From Woeseiaceae bacterium (GTDB lineage Bacteria > Pseudomonadota > Gammaproteobacteria > Steroidobacterales > Woeseiaceae): a DNA stretch of 64,000 nucleotides. Both the position numbers and the translations under genes were made by a program. The stretch is taken from positions 38,197 to 102,196 of the forward strand of contig JAJFKU010000072.1 of NCBI GenBank assembly GCA_021773035.1, written 5' to 3'. Positions 1 to 8,123 of this stretch are shown piece after piece. Below the pieces are notes generated by a model. It was not told the DNA's origin. It was given only the letters and a program-made list of their open reading frames with translations, and did not search any database. Position 1 is the first letter of the stretch. Every line of letters starts with the position of its first letter.

Positions 1-88
1 TGCGGAATCGTTCGTTTGTGATCGACACCACTGTTTGCAGTCGTCACTTGCGTAAAAATTCGCTGCACATCAATTGGGACTAGTAAGT

Positions 89-1825
89 ATGAACAGATTC
101 TCTATGAATACATTTCTTGGACGCGTTGTTGCCGTTGTTTCGTTGTTTTCGGTTTCGACCTTGTACGCGGCCTCCGGTAATTCCTCAGACGTGCTGAAGT
201 ACATCCCGGCCGATACGCCTTATGCCTTCGCTTCAACCGAAGCAATGCCTGACAAGCTGGCGGACAAACTCGAGCCAAAGATGGACGAGATACTGAAGGC
301 GTATCAGCGTGTGTTGCGTCACGTTATGGCGGAACAACTCGTCAAAATGTCGTCGGAGGAAGGTGGGGCGGAAGATGCGGAACAGTTCCGCGCCGCTACC
401 GAAGAATTGCTCAATCTGATGAGCCTCGAGGGGGTTCGTGGTGCCGGTATCGATAGCGATTCGGCTTTTGCCCTGTATGGCAACGGCCTGCTCCCGGTAA
501 TGCGTATCGAACTGACGGATCCGGACTTGTTTGACGCCGCGCTCGAGAGAGTTGAAGAGAAAGCCGGAGAGGCTCTGCCGATCGGCGAGACCGACGGTGA
601 GGCCTACAAGTACATCAGCGCCGGCGCGCTCAACCTGATCATCGCTACGGTGGACGAGCAGCTCGTGGTTACGGCTGTGCCGGCCTCCTACGACGAGTCG
701 CAGGTAGCGTTGGCGATTGGCGTGAAGCAACCGCGGAGAAGCCTCAAGAAGAGCAAATCACTTCGGAGCATCCAGAAAGAGTATGGGTATTCAGCCTATT
801 TCACCGGCTTCGTCGATCATAAGCGGATCGCCGAGACGTTTACCGGCGGCGCATCCGATATGGACAGGCAGCTGTTTGCCGCCATCGAGTTTCAGCCGCC
901 TGAGTTGACCGATACCTGTACTGCTGAGGTCATGCAGATGGCCGATGTCGCACCGCGAATGGTGTTCGGCTACACGACTGTTTCTGCCGATGTCATCGAG
1001 AGCTCGATGATTGTGGAGGTGCGAGAGGACATCGCCGCAGGGTTGGCATCGATTCCCGCCGTCGTACCCGGGCTTGGAACGGACCCGGGCGGTTTCATGT
1101 CGATCGGCTTTGGGCTTGATCCGCTGGCGCTCAGAAAATTCTATGAAGTACAGCTCGACGCCATGGAGGCCGATCCGTATGAGTGCGAGCTGTTTGCAGA
1201 CTTGCAGGCGGGCGTCGCTTCCGGACGTGAAGCCCTGAATCAGCCGATTCCCCCGGTCGTTTACAGCTTTCGTGGTTTCGTCGCGAACATTGTCAATATC
1301 GATGGCGTGGACTTCGATAAAGGAACCTTGCCCGAGTCGCTTGACGCAAGCCTGCTGGTTGCCGTCGAAAACGCGGAGTCTCTGATAGCGATGGTGGCAA
1401 TGATGGACCCGCAGATTGCGGCGCTCAATCTTCTTCCGGATGGCAAGCCGGTCAAACTGGAGCTGGCGCAGCTGGCGGGAATCGCCGACGAAGCATTTGC
1501 GGCGTTGTCGAATAACGCGCTGGCTGTTTCACTGGGCGAGGGTGCGGAGTCTAACTCGGCCGACATGCTGGTCGCTGACGGCGTAGAGCCGGCACCGTTC
1601 ATGAGCATGAATATGGATGCGGCGCGCTACTACGCGATGATCGGCGAGTCGATGGCGAGCGAGAGTATGGAGACAGACGGCGGCGAGCCGATGCCGAAAG
1701 CCGTCAGTAAAGCGCTCAGTGACTTGATGGTAGTATCCGGAAGCATGTACGAACGGATGTCCGTCGACGTTCGATTTACGGGTCGTGGTGTCGAAATAGA
1801 CGGTCGCATGTTATTGAGTGAGTGA
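89..1825 (+). CDS. Exported protein of unknown function, DUF3352-like
   Basis: Predicted 578-residue periplasmic or envelope protein. The N-terminus has a short basic stretch, a hydrophobic segment and a likely signal cleavage near LYAASG. The mature part opens with a 'YIPADTPYAF' segment resembling the start of DUF3352-type proteins, then alternates beta-rich and acidic helical stretches with no catalytic motif I recognise. An in-frame TTG at 74 lies upstream, but the ATG at 89 gives the cleaner signal peptide. The stop overlaps the spacer to the next gene (ATG at 1827), so the two are probably cotranscribed. The family resemblance is from memory of the opening motif and is weak; 'hypothetical exported protein' is the safe reading. 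Confidence 0.6.
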   Translation: MNRFSMNTFLGRVVAVVSLFSVSTLYAASGNSSDVLKYIPADTPYAFASTEAMPDKLADKLEPKMDEILKAYQRVLRHVMAEQLVKMSSEEGGAEDAEQFRAATEELLNLMSLEGVRGAGIDSDSAFALYGNGLLPVMRIELTDPDLFDAALERVEEKAGEALPIGETDGEAYKYISAGALNLIIATVDEQLVVTAVPASYDESQVALAIGVKQPRRSLKKSKSLRSIQKEYGYSAYFTGFVDHKRIAETFTGGASDMDRQLFAAIEFQPPELTDTCTAEVMQMADVAPRMVFGYTTVSADVIESSMIVEVREDIAAGLASIPAVVPGLGTDPGGFMSIGFGLDPLALRKFYEVQLDAMEADPYECELFADLQAGVASGREALNQPIPPVVYSFRGFVANIVNIDGVDFDKGTLPESLDASLLVAVENAESLIAMVAMMDPQIAALNLLPDGKPVKLELAQLAGIADEAFAALSNNALAVSLGEGAESNSADMLVADGVEPAPFMSMNMDAARYYAMIGESMASESMETDGGEPMPKAVSKALSDLMVVSGSMYERMSVDVRFTGRGVEIDGRMLLSE

Positions 1826-1826
1826 T

Positions 1827-2351
1827 ATGAAACGTCTTTTTTTTGTTGGGATGGCAGCGGCACTGCTCAGCGGCGCCGCTTTTTCTGCGGATTCGGAAGC
1901 AGAGCTTAAAGTTGATCTGCGCGACGTCGTTGCGTCTGGTGTTGTAGAGCCGGTGGACGGAATGTCGACAGCTGGCCAGCCGGACAGGGCTGCGCTGAAA
2001 GTATTTGCGGACAGTGGCTACACAACGGTCATCGATCTCAGGGCGGCCGCAGAGAATCGCGGCCTCAATGAGGGTGCAGTTGTAGAAGAGCTTGGCATGA
2101 GCTATGTCACGCTGCCGATCACCGGTGCCGGCGCCATAAACTTCGAGAATGCGGCGAAGCTGGATGCGCTGATCGATGCTTCTTCGGGTCCGGTCCTGGT
2201 GCATTGCGGCAGCAGTAATCGGGTCGGGGCTTTGCTTGCGCTGGGCAAGAGTCTCGAAGGCGCCGAGGACAATGCGGCACTGGCTTTCGGGAAGGAAGCC
2301 GGAATGACGTCGCTTGAAGGCCGGGTGGAGGAAGTACTTGGCGGTGAGTAA
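1827..2351 (+). CDS. Exported DUF442-type (beta-lactamase hydrolase-like) phosphatase domain protein
   Basis: 174 residues with a signal peptide ending near AAFSAD. The rest resembles the tyrosine/dual-specificity phosphatase-like fold of DUF442: a 'GQPDRAALKVFADSGYTTVI' strand-helix, an 'IDLRAAAENRG' segment and the P-loop HCGSSNRVG, which matches the C-x5-R signature (CGSSNR). Retention of both Cys and Arg makes catalysis possible, although many DUF442 proteins have no tested substrate. The ATG at 1827 lies one base after the stop of the upstream exported protein, so translational coupling is likely. The gene ends just before the terminator hairpin shared with ssrA. The substrate is unknown. 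Confidence 0.72.
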   Translation: MKRLFFVGMAAALLSGAAFSADSEAELKVDLRDVVASGVVEPVDGMSTAGQPDRAALKVFADSGYTTVIDLRAAAENRGLNEGAVVEELGMSYVTLPITGAGAINFENAAKLDALIDASSGPVLVHCGSSNRVGALLALGKSLEGAEDNAALAFGKEAGMTSLEGRVEEVLGGE

Positions 2352-2370
2352 GAGCGGCGTTTAGAACGAA

Positions 2371-2394
2371 AAAGACCACCTTGCGGTGGTCTTT
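2371..2394. terminator. Bidirectional intrinsic terminator between the DUF442 gene and ssrA
   Basis: A perfect 10-bp stem AAAGACCACC / GGTGGTCTTT with a 4-base TTGC loop. Read on the minus strand it is followed by a run of five T, so it should end ssrA transcription. On the plus strand it can also end the 89-2351 operon. Confidence 0.85.
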
Positions 2395-2400
2395 GTGAAT

Positions 2401-2763
2401 TGGTGGAGGTGGTGGGAATCGAACCCACGTCCGCAAGCCCTACGCTACGAGCTCTACATGCTTATTCCGTCTTTAATCTCACTGCAGGCTACCCGACGGG
2501 CAGGGAAAACTCACAGCCAGTTCAGTAAGGATTTAACGGATTGAGCCCTGAACATGCCCGCACCGCGGTCCTGTGTAGGTGACTCCTGGGATCCGGACGC
2601 ACAGGCACGTACCGGGCAGAAGACTCTAAAACTGGTTTTTAAGCAGCTAGAGCGTAGTTGTCTTCGTTGGCAACTATAAGTTTTACAGGTGGATTAACGA
2701 GGTTATCTGTCCCTCGGCATGCACTCGGAGTTTCGCGACCCACGTCGAAGCCATGTCACCCCC
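2401..2763 (-). ncRNA. ssrA: tmRNA (transfer-messenger RNA)
   Basis: Rescues ribosomes stalled on broken mRNAs by acting first as an alanyl-tRNA and then as a short mRNA. The 5' end begins GGGGGUGACAUGGCUUCGAC, and its first seven bases pair with CACCUCC before the discriminator A and the encoded CCA (2401-2403). The T-arm (GTGGGTTCGATTCCCAC) is intact. Length is 363 nt, usual for gammaproteobacteria. The tag reading frame is listed separately. The gene sits 87 bp downstream of smpB on the same strand, the classic arrangement, and ends at the hairpin 2371-2394. Confidence 0.96.
2639..2671 (-). other. tmRNA tag-peptide reading frame (ANEDNYALAA)
   Basis: Within ssrA, codons GCC AAC GAA GAC AAC TAC GCT CTA GCT GCT TAA encode A-N-E-D-N-Y-A-L-A-A. 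The resume codon is GCC. The terminal YALAA is the standard degron recognised by ClpXP-type proteases. It differs from the E. coli tag (ANDENYALAA) by an Asp-Glu swap at positions 3-4. Confidence 0.93.
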
Positions 2764-2850
2764 CGTGTCGTACTAGTGTAGGGGCAGTGCGCCCGATTAC
2801 AAGCTAATTCGTCCGTCTTATAGCTGTTTCCCCGGGCATAAAGCGACAGT

Positions 2851-3324
2851 CTATTTCTTCAGGATACGGGCTCTTTGCCGTTGCCAGTCCTGGTCTTTCT
2901 TGTCGGCACGCTTGTCGTGCTGTTTTTTACCCTTGCCAAGGCCGATGTCCAGTTTCGCTCTGCCTTTGTGCCAGTGAAGATTCAGCGGTACGAGCGCATA
3001 ACCCTTACGCTCAACGGCACCCGTCAGACGATCGAGTTCGTAGCGATTCAGCAGCAGTTTACGCGATCTTGTCGGGTCGGCCTTGACGTGAGTGGAGGTG
3101 GTGTTCAGCGGCGATAAATGCGCGCCCACAAGCCACGCTTCACCCTGTTTCAGGTTCACATAAGCCTCTGTAATCTGCGCGCGCCCCTCGCGCATACTCT
3201 TGACCTCCCAGCCCTCGAGAGCGAGGCCAGCTTCGAATTTGTCCTCGATGAAGTAGTCGTGACGCGCCCGGCGATTGACGGCGATTACGTTATTGGAGGG
3301 CTTTTTTGCTTTCTTCTTGCTCAT
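2851..3324 (-). CDS. smpB: SsrA-binding protein SmpB
   Basis: 157 residues, the normal length. SmpB binds tmRNA and delivers it to stalled ribosomes. Diagnostic stretches are 'VNRRARHDYFIEDKFEAGL' near the N-terminus, 'GWEVKSMREGRAQI', 'VGAHLSPL' and the basic C-terminal tail (KKDQDWQRQRARILKK), which occupies the mRNA channel in the family. It lies immediately upstream of ssrA on the same strand and is divergent from the transporter at 3447. The ATG at 3324 is the only sensible start. Confidence 0.96.
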   Translation of the reverse strand: MSKKKAKKPSNNVIAVNRRARHDYFIEDKFEAGLALEGWEVKSMREGRAQITEAYVNLKQGEAWLVGAHLSPLNTTSTHVKADPTRSRKLLLNRYELDRLTGAVERKGYALVPLNLHWHKGRAKLDIGLGKGKKQHDKRADKKDQDWQRQRARILKK

Positions 3325-3446
3325 AATTCGTTCGGCGTGGCGTTGCCCCGGGTGGATCAGAGGCGGATTATAGAGCCTAAGCGTTGTCAGGCACTCGGTT
3401 TTGTATAAGAATCCCGGCAGTCACAGCCGATATGAGAAGAATAACA

Positions 3447-4817
3447 ATGCTAAGCAATCAAGCCGGCGACGGGAAGAGAACCTCATTACACGGGCACTGG
3501 TCGTCGCGGATGGCCTTTATTCTGGCCGTCACAGGGTCGGCGGTTGGGCTGGGTAACATCTGGAAATTTCCGTATGTCGTTGGCGAAAACGGCGGTGGAG
3601 CATTTGTATTGGTGTACCTGGTCTGCGTGTTTGCCATCGGCATGCCGGTCATGATGTCGGAAATCCTGATAGGCCGGCGCGGCCGTCGCAACCCGGTCGC
3701 GACCATGGAGTTGCTCGGCAGGGAGGAGGGCAGCTCTGCAAACTGGCGATGGCTCGGAATGCTCGGCGTCGCTGCGGGTATTCTCATACTTTCTTATTAC
3801 AGCGTGATAGCGGGCTGGACGCTGGCTTACGTCGTCAAGAGTGCGACCGGTACCTTTGTTGGTGCGACGGCTGCCCAGGTGGTTGCCGATCACGAAGCCT
3901 TCAAACTGAATACAGGGATGACGTCACTGGTTCATACGCTGTTCATGGGTCTGACGATTTTCGTCGTTGCGCGCGGTGTGGAACGCGGCCTTGAGCAGGC
4001 GGTTCGTTTTATGGTGCCGGCATTACTGTTAATGATGATTGTGTTGCTCGGATACTCGATCAATTCCGGTTACTTTGCGACCGGCGTGGAGTTCATGTTT
4101 ACGCCCGATTTCAGCAAGCTGGGCTGGAACAGTGTTCTTGCCGCGATGGGGCAGGCGTTCTTCACATTGTCGCTCGGCATGGGCGCGATTATGGCCTACG
4201 GAGCTTACCTGCCCGAGGAAACGTCAATTACAGGCGCCTCGACAACAGTCGTGATCGCGGACACTTCGATCGCAATCCTGGCCGGGCTTGTTATTTTTCC
4301 GCTGGTATTTGGCAACGGTCTGCAGGTCGATGCCGGTCCCGGTCTTGTGTTCCAGACTTTGCCGCTTGCGCTGGGGCAGATGCCGGGCGGAGCGTTTTTC
4401 TCGACAATATTCTTCGTTTTACTGGCTTTCGCGGCATGGACCTCGGCACTCGGTCTGATGGAGCCGGCCGTTGCCTGGCTGGTTGAGCACCACAACCGGA
4501 CTCGTGGGCAGGCGGCGATCATTGTCGGCTGCCTGATCTGGCTGGTTGGGTTCGGTACCGTGTTCTCATTCAATATCCTGTCCGACGTAGAATTTCTCGC
4601 CGGCACGATCTACAACAATGTCGATTACCTGACGAGCAATATCATGCTGCCGCTAGGCGGTCTGTTGATTGCTGTTTTCGCGGGCTGGGTGATGTGCAGA
4701 AACTCGACGGCCGATGAACTCGGCGGTGCGGGTAATTCCTACAAAGCCTGGCGTTTGCTGGCAAGATTCGTTGCGCCGATCGGAATTCTGTTTGTGCTGA
4801 TCAACGCTGTCACCTGA
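3447..4817 (+). CDS. Sodium-dependent transporter of the neurotransmitter:sodium symporter (SNF) family
   Basis: 456-residue inner-membrane symporter expected to couple uptake of an amino acid or related amine to sodium. TM1 carries the family signature 'GSAVGLGNIWKFPYVVGENG', with the unwound Na+/substrate-binding stretch, followed by about ten further hydrophobic segments, consistent with the 11-12 TM bacterial MhsT/LeuT fold. I start at ATG 3447, which has GAGAAGA about 8 bases upstream; an ATG at 3432 and a TTG at 3384 are in frame but less well placed. The stop is 10 bases before ratA, so the genes may be cotranscribed. Substrate cannot be assigned from sequence. Confidence 0.88.
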   Translation: MLSNQAGDGKRTSLHGHWSSRMAFILAVTGSAVGLGNIWKFPYVVGENGGGAFVLVYLVCVFAIGMPVMMSEILIGRRGRRNPVATMELLGREEGSSANWRWLGMLGVAAGILILSYYSVIAGWTLAYVVKSATGTFVGATAAQVVADHEAFKLNTGMTSLVHTLFMGLTIFVVARGVERGLEQAVRFMVPALLLMMIVLLGYSINSGYFATGVEFMFTPDFSKLGWNSVLAAMGQAFFTLSLGMGAIMAYGAYLPEETSITGASTTVVIADTSIAILAGLVIFPLVFGNGLQVDAGPGLVFQTLPLALGQMPGGAFFSTIFFVLLAFAAWTSALGLMEPAVAWLVEHHNRTRGQAAIIVGCLIWLVGFGTVFSFNILSDVEFLAGTIYNNVDYLTSNIMLPLGGLLIAVFAGWVMCRNSTADELGGAGNSYKAWRLLARFVAPIGILFVLINAVT

Positions 4818-4827
4818 CCGGAGTCTC

Positions 4828-5259
4828 GTGCGAAACGTCAGTCGCAGTGCCCTGGTGCCTTACTCCGCGGCACAGATGTATGCGCTGGTGGCTGACGTTC
4901 GCGCATATCCGGAGTTTTTGCCGCGCTGCACGGGTGCAACGCTGCACCATCAGGACGAGCAGCTTATCGAAGCATCACTGGAGTTCCAGCTCAGCTCGCT
5001 AAAAAAGACGTTTCGTACACGAAACCGGGTTAACCCGGGTTTGTCGATGGACATCAGGATGGTCGATGGTCCTTTTCGGCATCTGTCGGGTGGCTGGACT
5101 TTTGAACAACTCGGTGCGGATGGCAGCAAGGTGTCTTTGAGCCTTGAATTCGAATTCGCCAACGCTATTACGGATTCCTTGTTTGGGCGTTATATCGAAG
5201 ACACCTGTAACACGCTGATCGATTCGTTTATTCGCCGCGCTGACGACATATACGGCTGA
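4828..5259 (+). CDS. ratA: RatA/PasT-family START-domain (ubiquinone-binding) protein
   Basis: 143 residues of the SRPBCC/polyketide-cyclase-like fold related to Coq10. Family features include 'VPYSAAQMYALVADVRAYPE' at the N-terminus and the C-terminal helix 'ALITDSLFG'-like segment (here NAITDSLFGRY). Members have been described as ribosome-associating (RatA) or as ubiquinone-handling proteins; which applies here cannot be told. The start is GTG at 4828. It is followed 9 bases later by ratB, and smpB/ssrA lie just upstream on the other strand, the conserved smpB-ratA-ratB-bamE neighbourhood. Confidence 0.9.
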   Translation: MRNVSRSALVPYSAAQMYALVADVRAYPEFLPRCTGATLHHQDEQLIEASLEFQLSSLKKTFRTRNRVNPGLSMDIRMVDGPFRHLSGGWTFEQLGADGSKVSLSLEFEFANAITDSLFGRYIEDTCNTLIDSFIRRADDIYG

Positions 5260-5268
5260 AGATTGTCG

Positions 5269-5574
5269 ATGAACGAAATAAGTGTTGAGCTTGTGTTTGC
5301 GTTGCCGGAGAAGCAGTTGTTGTTATCGACCAGCGTACCGGCAGGTACCGTTGTCCACGAGCTTCTTCAGGTGGAAGAGTTGCGGCAGTCGTTTCCCGAC
5401 TATTCCGTTACTGGCCTGGCGGTGGGTATCTGGGGCTGCGAAGTCGCTGGCGATCGCGTCCTGAAAGACGGCGACCGCGTCGAGATTTACCGGCCGCTCG
5501 AACTCGATCCGAGAGAGGCACGGCGACAGCTCGCGCTGGTCGGAAAGACCATGAGTGGTGCCGAAACGGACTAG
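5269..5574 (+). CDS. ratB: RnfH/RatB-family ubiquitin-like protein (UPF0125)
   Basis: 101-residue small beta-grasp protein. It shows the family features 'EVVFALPEKQ'-type opening (here VELVFALPEKQ), 'VGIWGCEVAGDRVLKDGDRV' and the 'EIYRPLELDPREARRQ' ending. Its function is not established; it travels with ratA. The ATG at 5269 is preferred over an in-frame TTG at 5263. Its stop codon lies inside the same CTAG tetranucleotide as the stop of the convergent bamE. Confidence 0.88.
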   Translation: MNEISVELVFALPEKQLLLSTSVPAGTVVHELLQVEELRQSFPDYSVTGLAVGIWGCEVAGDRVLKDGDRVEIYRPLELDPREARRQLALVGKTMSGAETD

Positions 5575-5897
5575 AGGTCCGGCGACAGCTCCTGATCTTT
5601 GCGGATTTCGCTGACCTTGTCGTCTTCGAAGTAGACCGAAACCCAGCGTTTTCTGACCGCGTCGTTGCGACCAATGGTCAGGTAGTAAACGTAGTCCCAA
5701 CGCTCGCGCGTAAACGGATCGTCGATCATCGGCGTTCCCAGCAGGAACCGAACCTGCGTCCTTGTCATGCCGACTTCGGCTTGATTCAGGTCTTCCTGTT
5801 TGATCAGGTTTCCCTGCGAAATAGCCGCCCGATAAACACAGCCGCTGGTCGCGGCGAGGCAGAAGAAAGCGAGAAACAATAGGAGGCTTTTACGCAT
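5571..5897 (-). CDS. bamE: Outer-membrane assembly lipoprotein BamE (SmpA/OmlA)
   Basis: 108-residue lipoprotein subunit of the BAM complex, which inserts beta-barrel proteins into the outer membrane. The signal peptide ends in a lipobox (ATSGC, Cys about residue 20). The mature domain has 'VGMTRTQVRFLLGTP', 'DPFTRERWDYVYY' and 'VYFEDDKV', all characteristic. An ATG at 5903 is two codons upstream; ATG 5897 gives a cleaner n-region. It converges on ratB and is divergent from fur, with a long inverted repeat in the shared promoter region. Confidence 0.93.
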   Translation of the reverse strand: MRKSLLLFLAFFCLAATSGCVYRAAISQGNLIKQEDLNQAEVGMTRTQVRFLLGTPMIDDPFTRERWDYVYYLTIGRNDAVRKRWVSVYFEDDKVSEIRKDQELSPDL

Positions 5898-5909
5898 AGT
5901 CATATCGGT

Positions 5910-5937
5910 CTGAACGTTTCAGGCTGAAAATGTTCAG
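5910..5937. promoter_or_regulatory. Long inverted repeat between divergent bamE and fur
   Basis: CTGAACGTTTCAG (5910-5922) faces CTGAAAATGTTCAG (5924-5937). The arms match apart from one extra base and a G/A change, and are separated by a single G. The location in the 86-bp divergent region suggests an operator or an RNA hairpin in one leader. It does not match the Fur-box consensus. Confidence 0.45.
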
Positions 5938-5983
5938 CCACATTGTCATAATAGGCGCGCATCATACCTGTGAGAGCTCATTC

Positions 5984-6403
5984 ATGCAGCAAAGAAAAGA
6001 ACTTCGCCAGGCCGGCCTCAAGATCACCCTGCCACGGCTCAAGATACTGGAGATTCTCGAGGACTCCAAATTGCGCCATATGAGCGCTGAGGACATCTAC
6101 AAGCAGCTACTGCAGGAGGGCGAGGATATCGGGCTGGCGACGGTTTACCGCGTTCTGACGCAGTTTGAAACGGCGGGCTTGGTGACGCGCCACAATTTCG
6201 AGGGCGGCCACTCAATTTTCGAGCTCGACGATGGGGAGCACCACGATCATATGGTCGTGGTCGATTCCGGTGAAGTCGTCGAATTCGTCAGCGAGGAGAT
6301 CGAGAGAATTCAGCACGAAATCGCGGACAAACATGGTTTTGAGCTGATCGATCACAGCCTGGTGTTATACGTAAAGGCTAAAAAGGACGGCGCGGGCAGT
6401 TAG
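5984..6403 (+). CDS. fur: Ferric uptake regulator Fur
   Basis: 139-residue metal-dependent repressor of iron uptake. The N-terminal winged helix (LKITLPRLKILEIL, then 'ATVYRVLTQFE') is followed by the metal-binding, dimerisation half with 'HNFEGGHSIFEL' and the HHDH motif. I start at ATG 5984 (MQQRKELRQAG), which matches family length; an ATG at 5930 lies in the divergent promoter region. The protein has no cysteine: the segment usually holding a Cys next to HDH reads HDHMVVVDSGEV. A Cys-based structural zinc site is therefore absent, much as in Pseudomonas-type Fur, which has only one Cys. It is convergent with recN. Confidence 0.95.
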   Translation: MQQRKELRQAGLKITLPRLKILEILEDSKLRHMSAEDIYKQLLQEGEDIGLATVYRVLTQFETAGLVTRHNFEGGHSIFELDDGEHHDHMVVVDSGEVVEFVSEEIERIQHEIADKHGFELIDHSLVLYVKAKKDGAGS

Positions 6404-6423
6404 GGGCCCGTTCAGGGCCTGGT

Positions 6424-8106
6424 TCAGGCGCGCCGCTGTCGCCCACCGGCGAGCATCTCGGCGGCATGGTCGAGCGTTTTCTTTGTGATTTCCACGCCCC
6501 CCAGCATCCTGGCCAGTTCCTCGACGCGTTCTTCCTTGCCGAGCATCTGCAGGCCTGTCCGCGTTGATTTACCGTCGCTGACCTTGCTGACACGAAAATG
6601 CCGGTCCGCAAGACTTGCCACCTGCGGAAGGTGAGTGACGCACAGTACCTGGCGGGTATCGCCAAGCTGCTGCAGCCGCCGGCCAACCATTTCGGCCACC
6701 CCGCCGCCGACTCCACTGTCGACTTCGTCGAAGACCATTGTCGGTATCGAGCTGCCGTCGCTTGCGATGACCTGGATGGACAGACTCATTCTCGACAGTT
6801 CGCCGCCGGACGCGATTTTCGCCAGCGGTTGCGGTTTCTGTCCCGGGTTCGCGCTGATCATGAAATCGACGTCGTCGATACCCCAGGGTCGTGCGGAATC
6901 GTCGCCAAGGCGTGACAGGGCAACGTCGAATTTTCCGTCGGGCATGCCAAGGCCGGACATCGCATCCGTCACGGCTGCAGAAAAGGCCCTGGCCGCTTTA
7001 CTACGTTCGGCCGACAGGGCTTTCGCCGCAGACATGAACTCTTCGCGCAGCTTGCCGACCTGGATTTCGAGTTCTCTGCCGCGTTCTTCGGCATTGTTGA
7101 GTTCGTCGAACTCGTCCTGCAACCGGCTCTGCAAACCGGCCAGCTCGTCGTTGGTTACGCGGTGTTTGCGGGCAACTGCCTGTATCGCGTCGAGTCTTTC
7201 CTCGACCCAGTCCCGGCGCCGGGGATCCATATCGAGGCCCTCGCCGTAGCGTCGCAGGGTTTCCGTTGTTTCCGATACCTGAATGCTGGCGGTGTCGAGT
7301 AACTCGAGCAGCGGCTTGAGTGCATCGTCGTAGTCGGCGATTGCCCGCAGCGAGCGACTCGCATCGGCTATAAGCTTGTTGGCATTGCTGCTCTCATTGT
7401 CGTCCAGCGCGTCCAGCGTGGCGGAAACCCCGTCAGCGAGGCGGCCGCTGTTTTGCAGTTTCTGTCGTTCGGTATTGAGTTCCTGGGTCTCCCCGTCGGT
7501 CAAACCCAGCGATACGAGTTCCTGGAGCTGGAATGCCAGCAGGTCCAGGCGTGATGCCCGGTCCGAGTCTGCGCTCAGCAGTGATTGCAGCCGTTCGGCA
7601 ACGGTCATCCATTCGGTGTAGCGAGTGGCTGTTGCGGCGCGCTGCTCCAGGAGCCCGCCGAAGTGATCCAGCAAATCCCGCTGCACGGGTCTGCGCCCCA
7701 GTGACTGGTGAAAATGCTGGCCATGGATGTCGAGCAGTAACTCGCCGAGGCTTTTAAGCTGCGATAACGACACGGCGTTGCCGTTGACGAAAGCACGAGA
7801 CCGGCCGTCCGCGTTTATGACGCGTCGCAGCAGGCAATCGCCCTCGAGGTCCAGGGCTTGTTCCTCAAGCCAGTTGGCGACGTTTGCAAGCCCGGATACA
7901 TCGAACTCTGCGGCGAATTCCGCACGTTTCGCGCCATCCCGAACCAGCTGGGCGCTGCCGCGCTCACCGAGTACCAGCCCGAGCGCATCGACAAGAATCG
8001 ACTTGCCGGCGCCGGTTTCGCCGGTGAGCACCGTCATGCCATGCTCGAACTCAATATCGATTCTCTCAACGATCGCGAAATCGCGGACTTGCAGATTCAT
8101 TAACAT
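6424..8106 (-). CDS. recN: DNA repair ATPase RecN
   Basis: 560-residue SMC-like ATPase acting early in double-strand-break repair. The N-terminal half has 'FAIVERIDIEF' and Walker A GETGAGKS. The middle is a coiled coil rich in Glu, Leu, Gln and Arg. The C-terminal half has the ABC signature region 'ASGGELSRMSLSIQV' and the Walker B/D-loop 'TMVFDEVDSGVGG', then 'VLCVTHLPQVAS'. Length matches the family. The start is ATG 8106; an ATG two codons later is equally possible. It lies 17 bases downstream of nadK on the same strand, so the two are likely cotranscribed. No LexA box was searched for systematically. Confidence 0.95.
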   Translation of the reverse strand: MLMNLQVRDFAIVERIDIEFEHGMTVLTGETGAGKSILVDALGLVLGERGSAQLVRDGAKRAEFAAEFDVSGLANVANWLEEQALDLEGDCLLRRVINADGRSRAFVNGNAVSLSQLKSLGELLLDIHGQHFHQSLGRRPVQRDLLDHFGGLLEQRAATATRYTEWMTVAERLQSLLSADSDRASRLDLLAFQLQELVSLGLTDGETQELNTERQKLQNSGRLADGVSATLDALDDNESSNANKLIADASRSLRAIADYDDALKPLLELLDTASIQVSETTETLRRYGEGLDMDPRRRDWVEERLDAIQAVARKHRVTNDELAGLQSRLQDEFDELNNAEERGRELEIQVGKLREEFMSAAKALSAERSKAARAFSAAVTDAMSGLGMPDGKFDVALSRLGDDSARPWGIDDVDFMISANPGQKPQPLAKIASGGELSRMSLSIQVIASDGSSIPTMVFDEVDSGVGGGVAEMVGRRLQQLGDTRQVLCVTHLPQVASLADRHFRVSKVSDGKSTRTGLQMLGKEERVEELARMLGGVEITKKTLDHAAEMLAGGRQRRA

Positions 8107-8123
8107 GTCAGGTTCCCAGCGCT

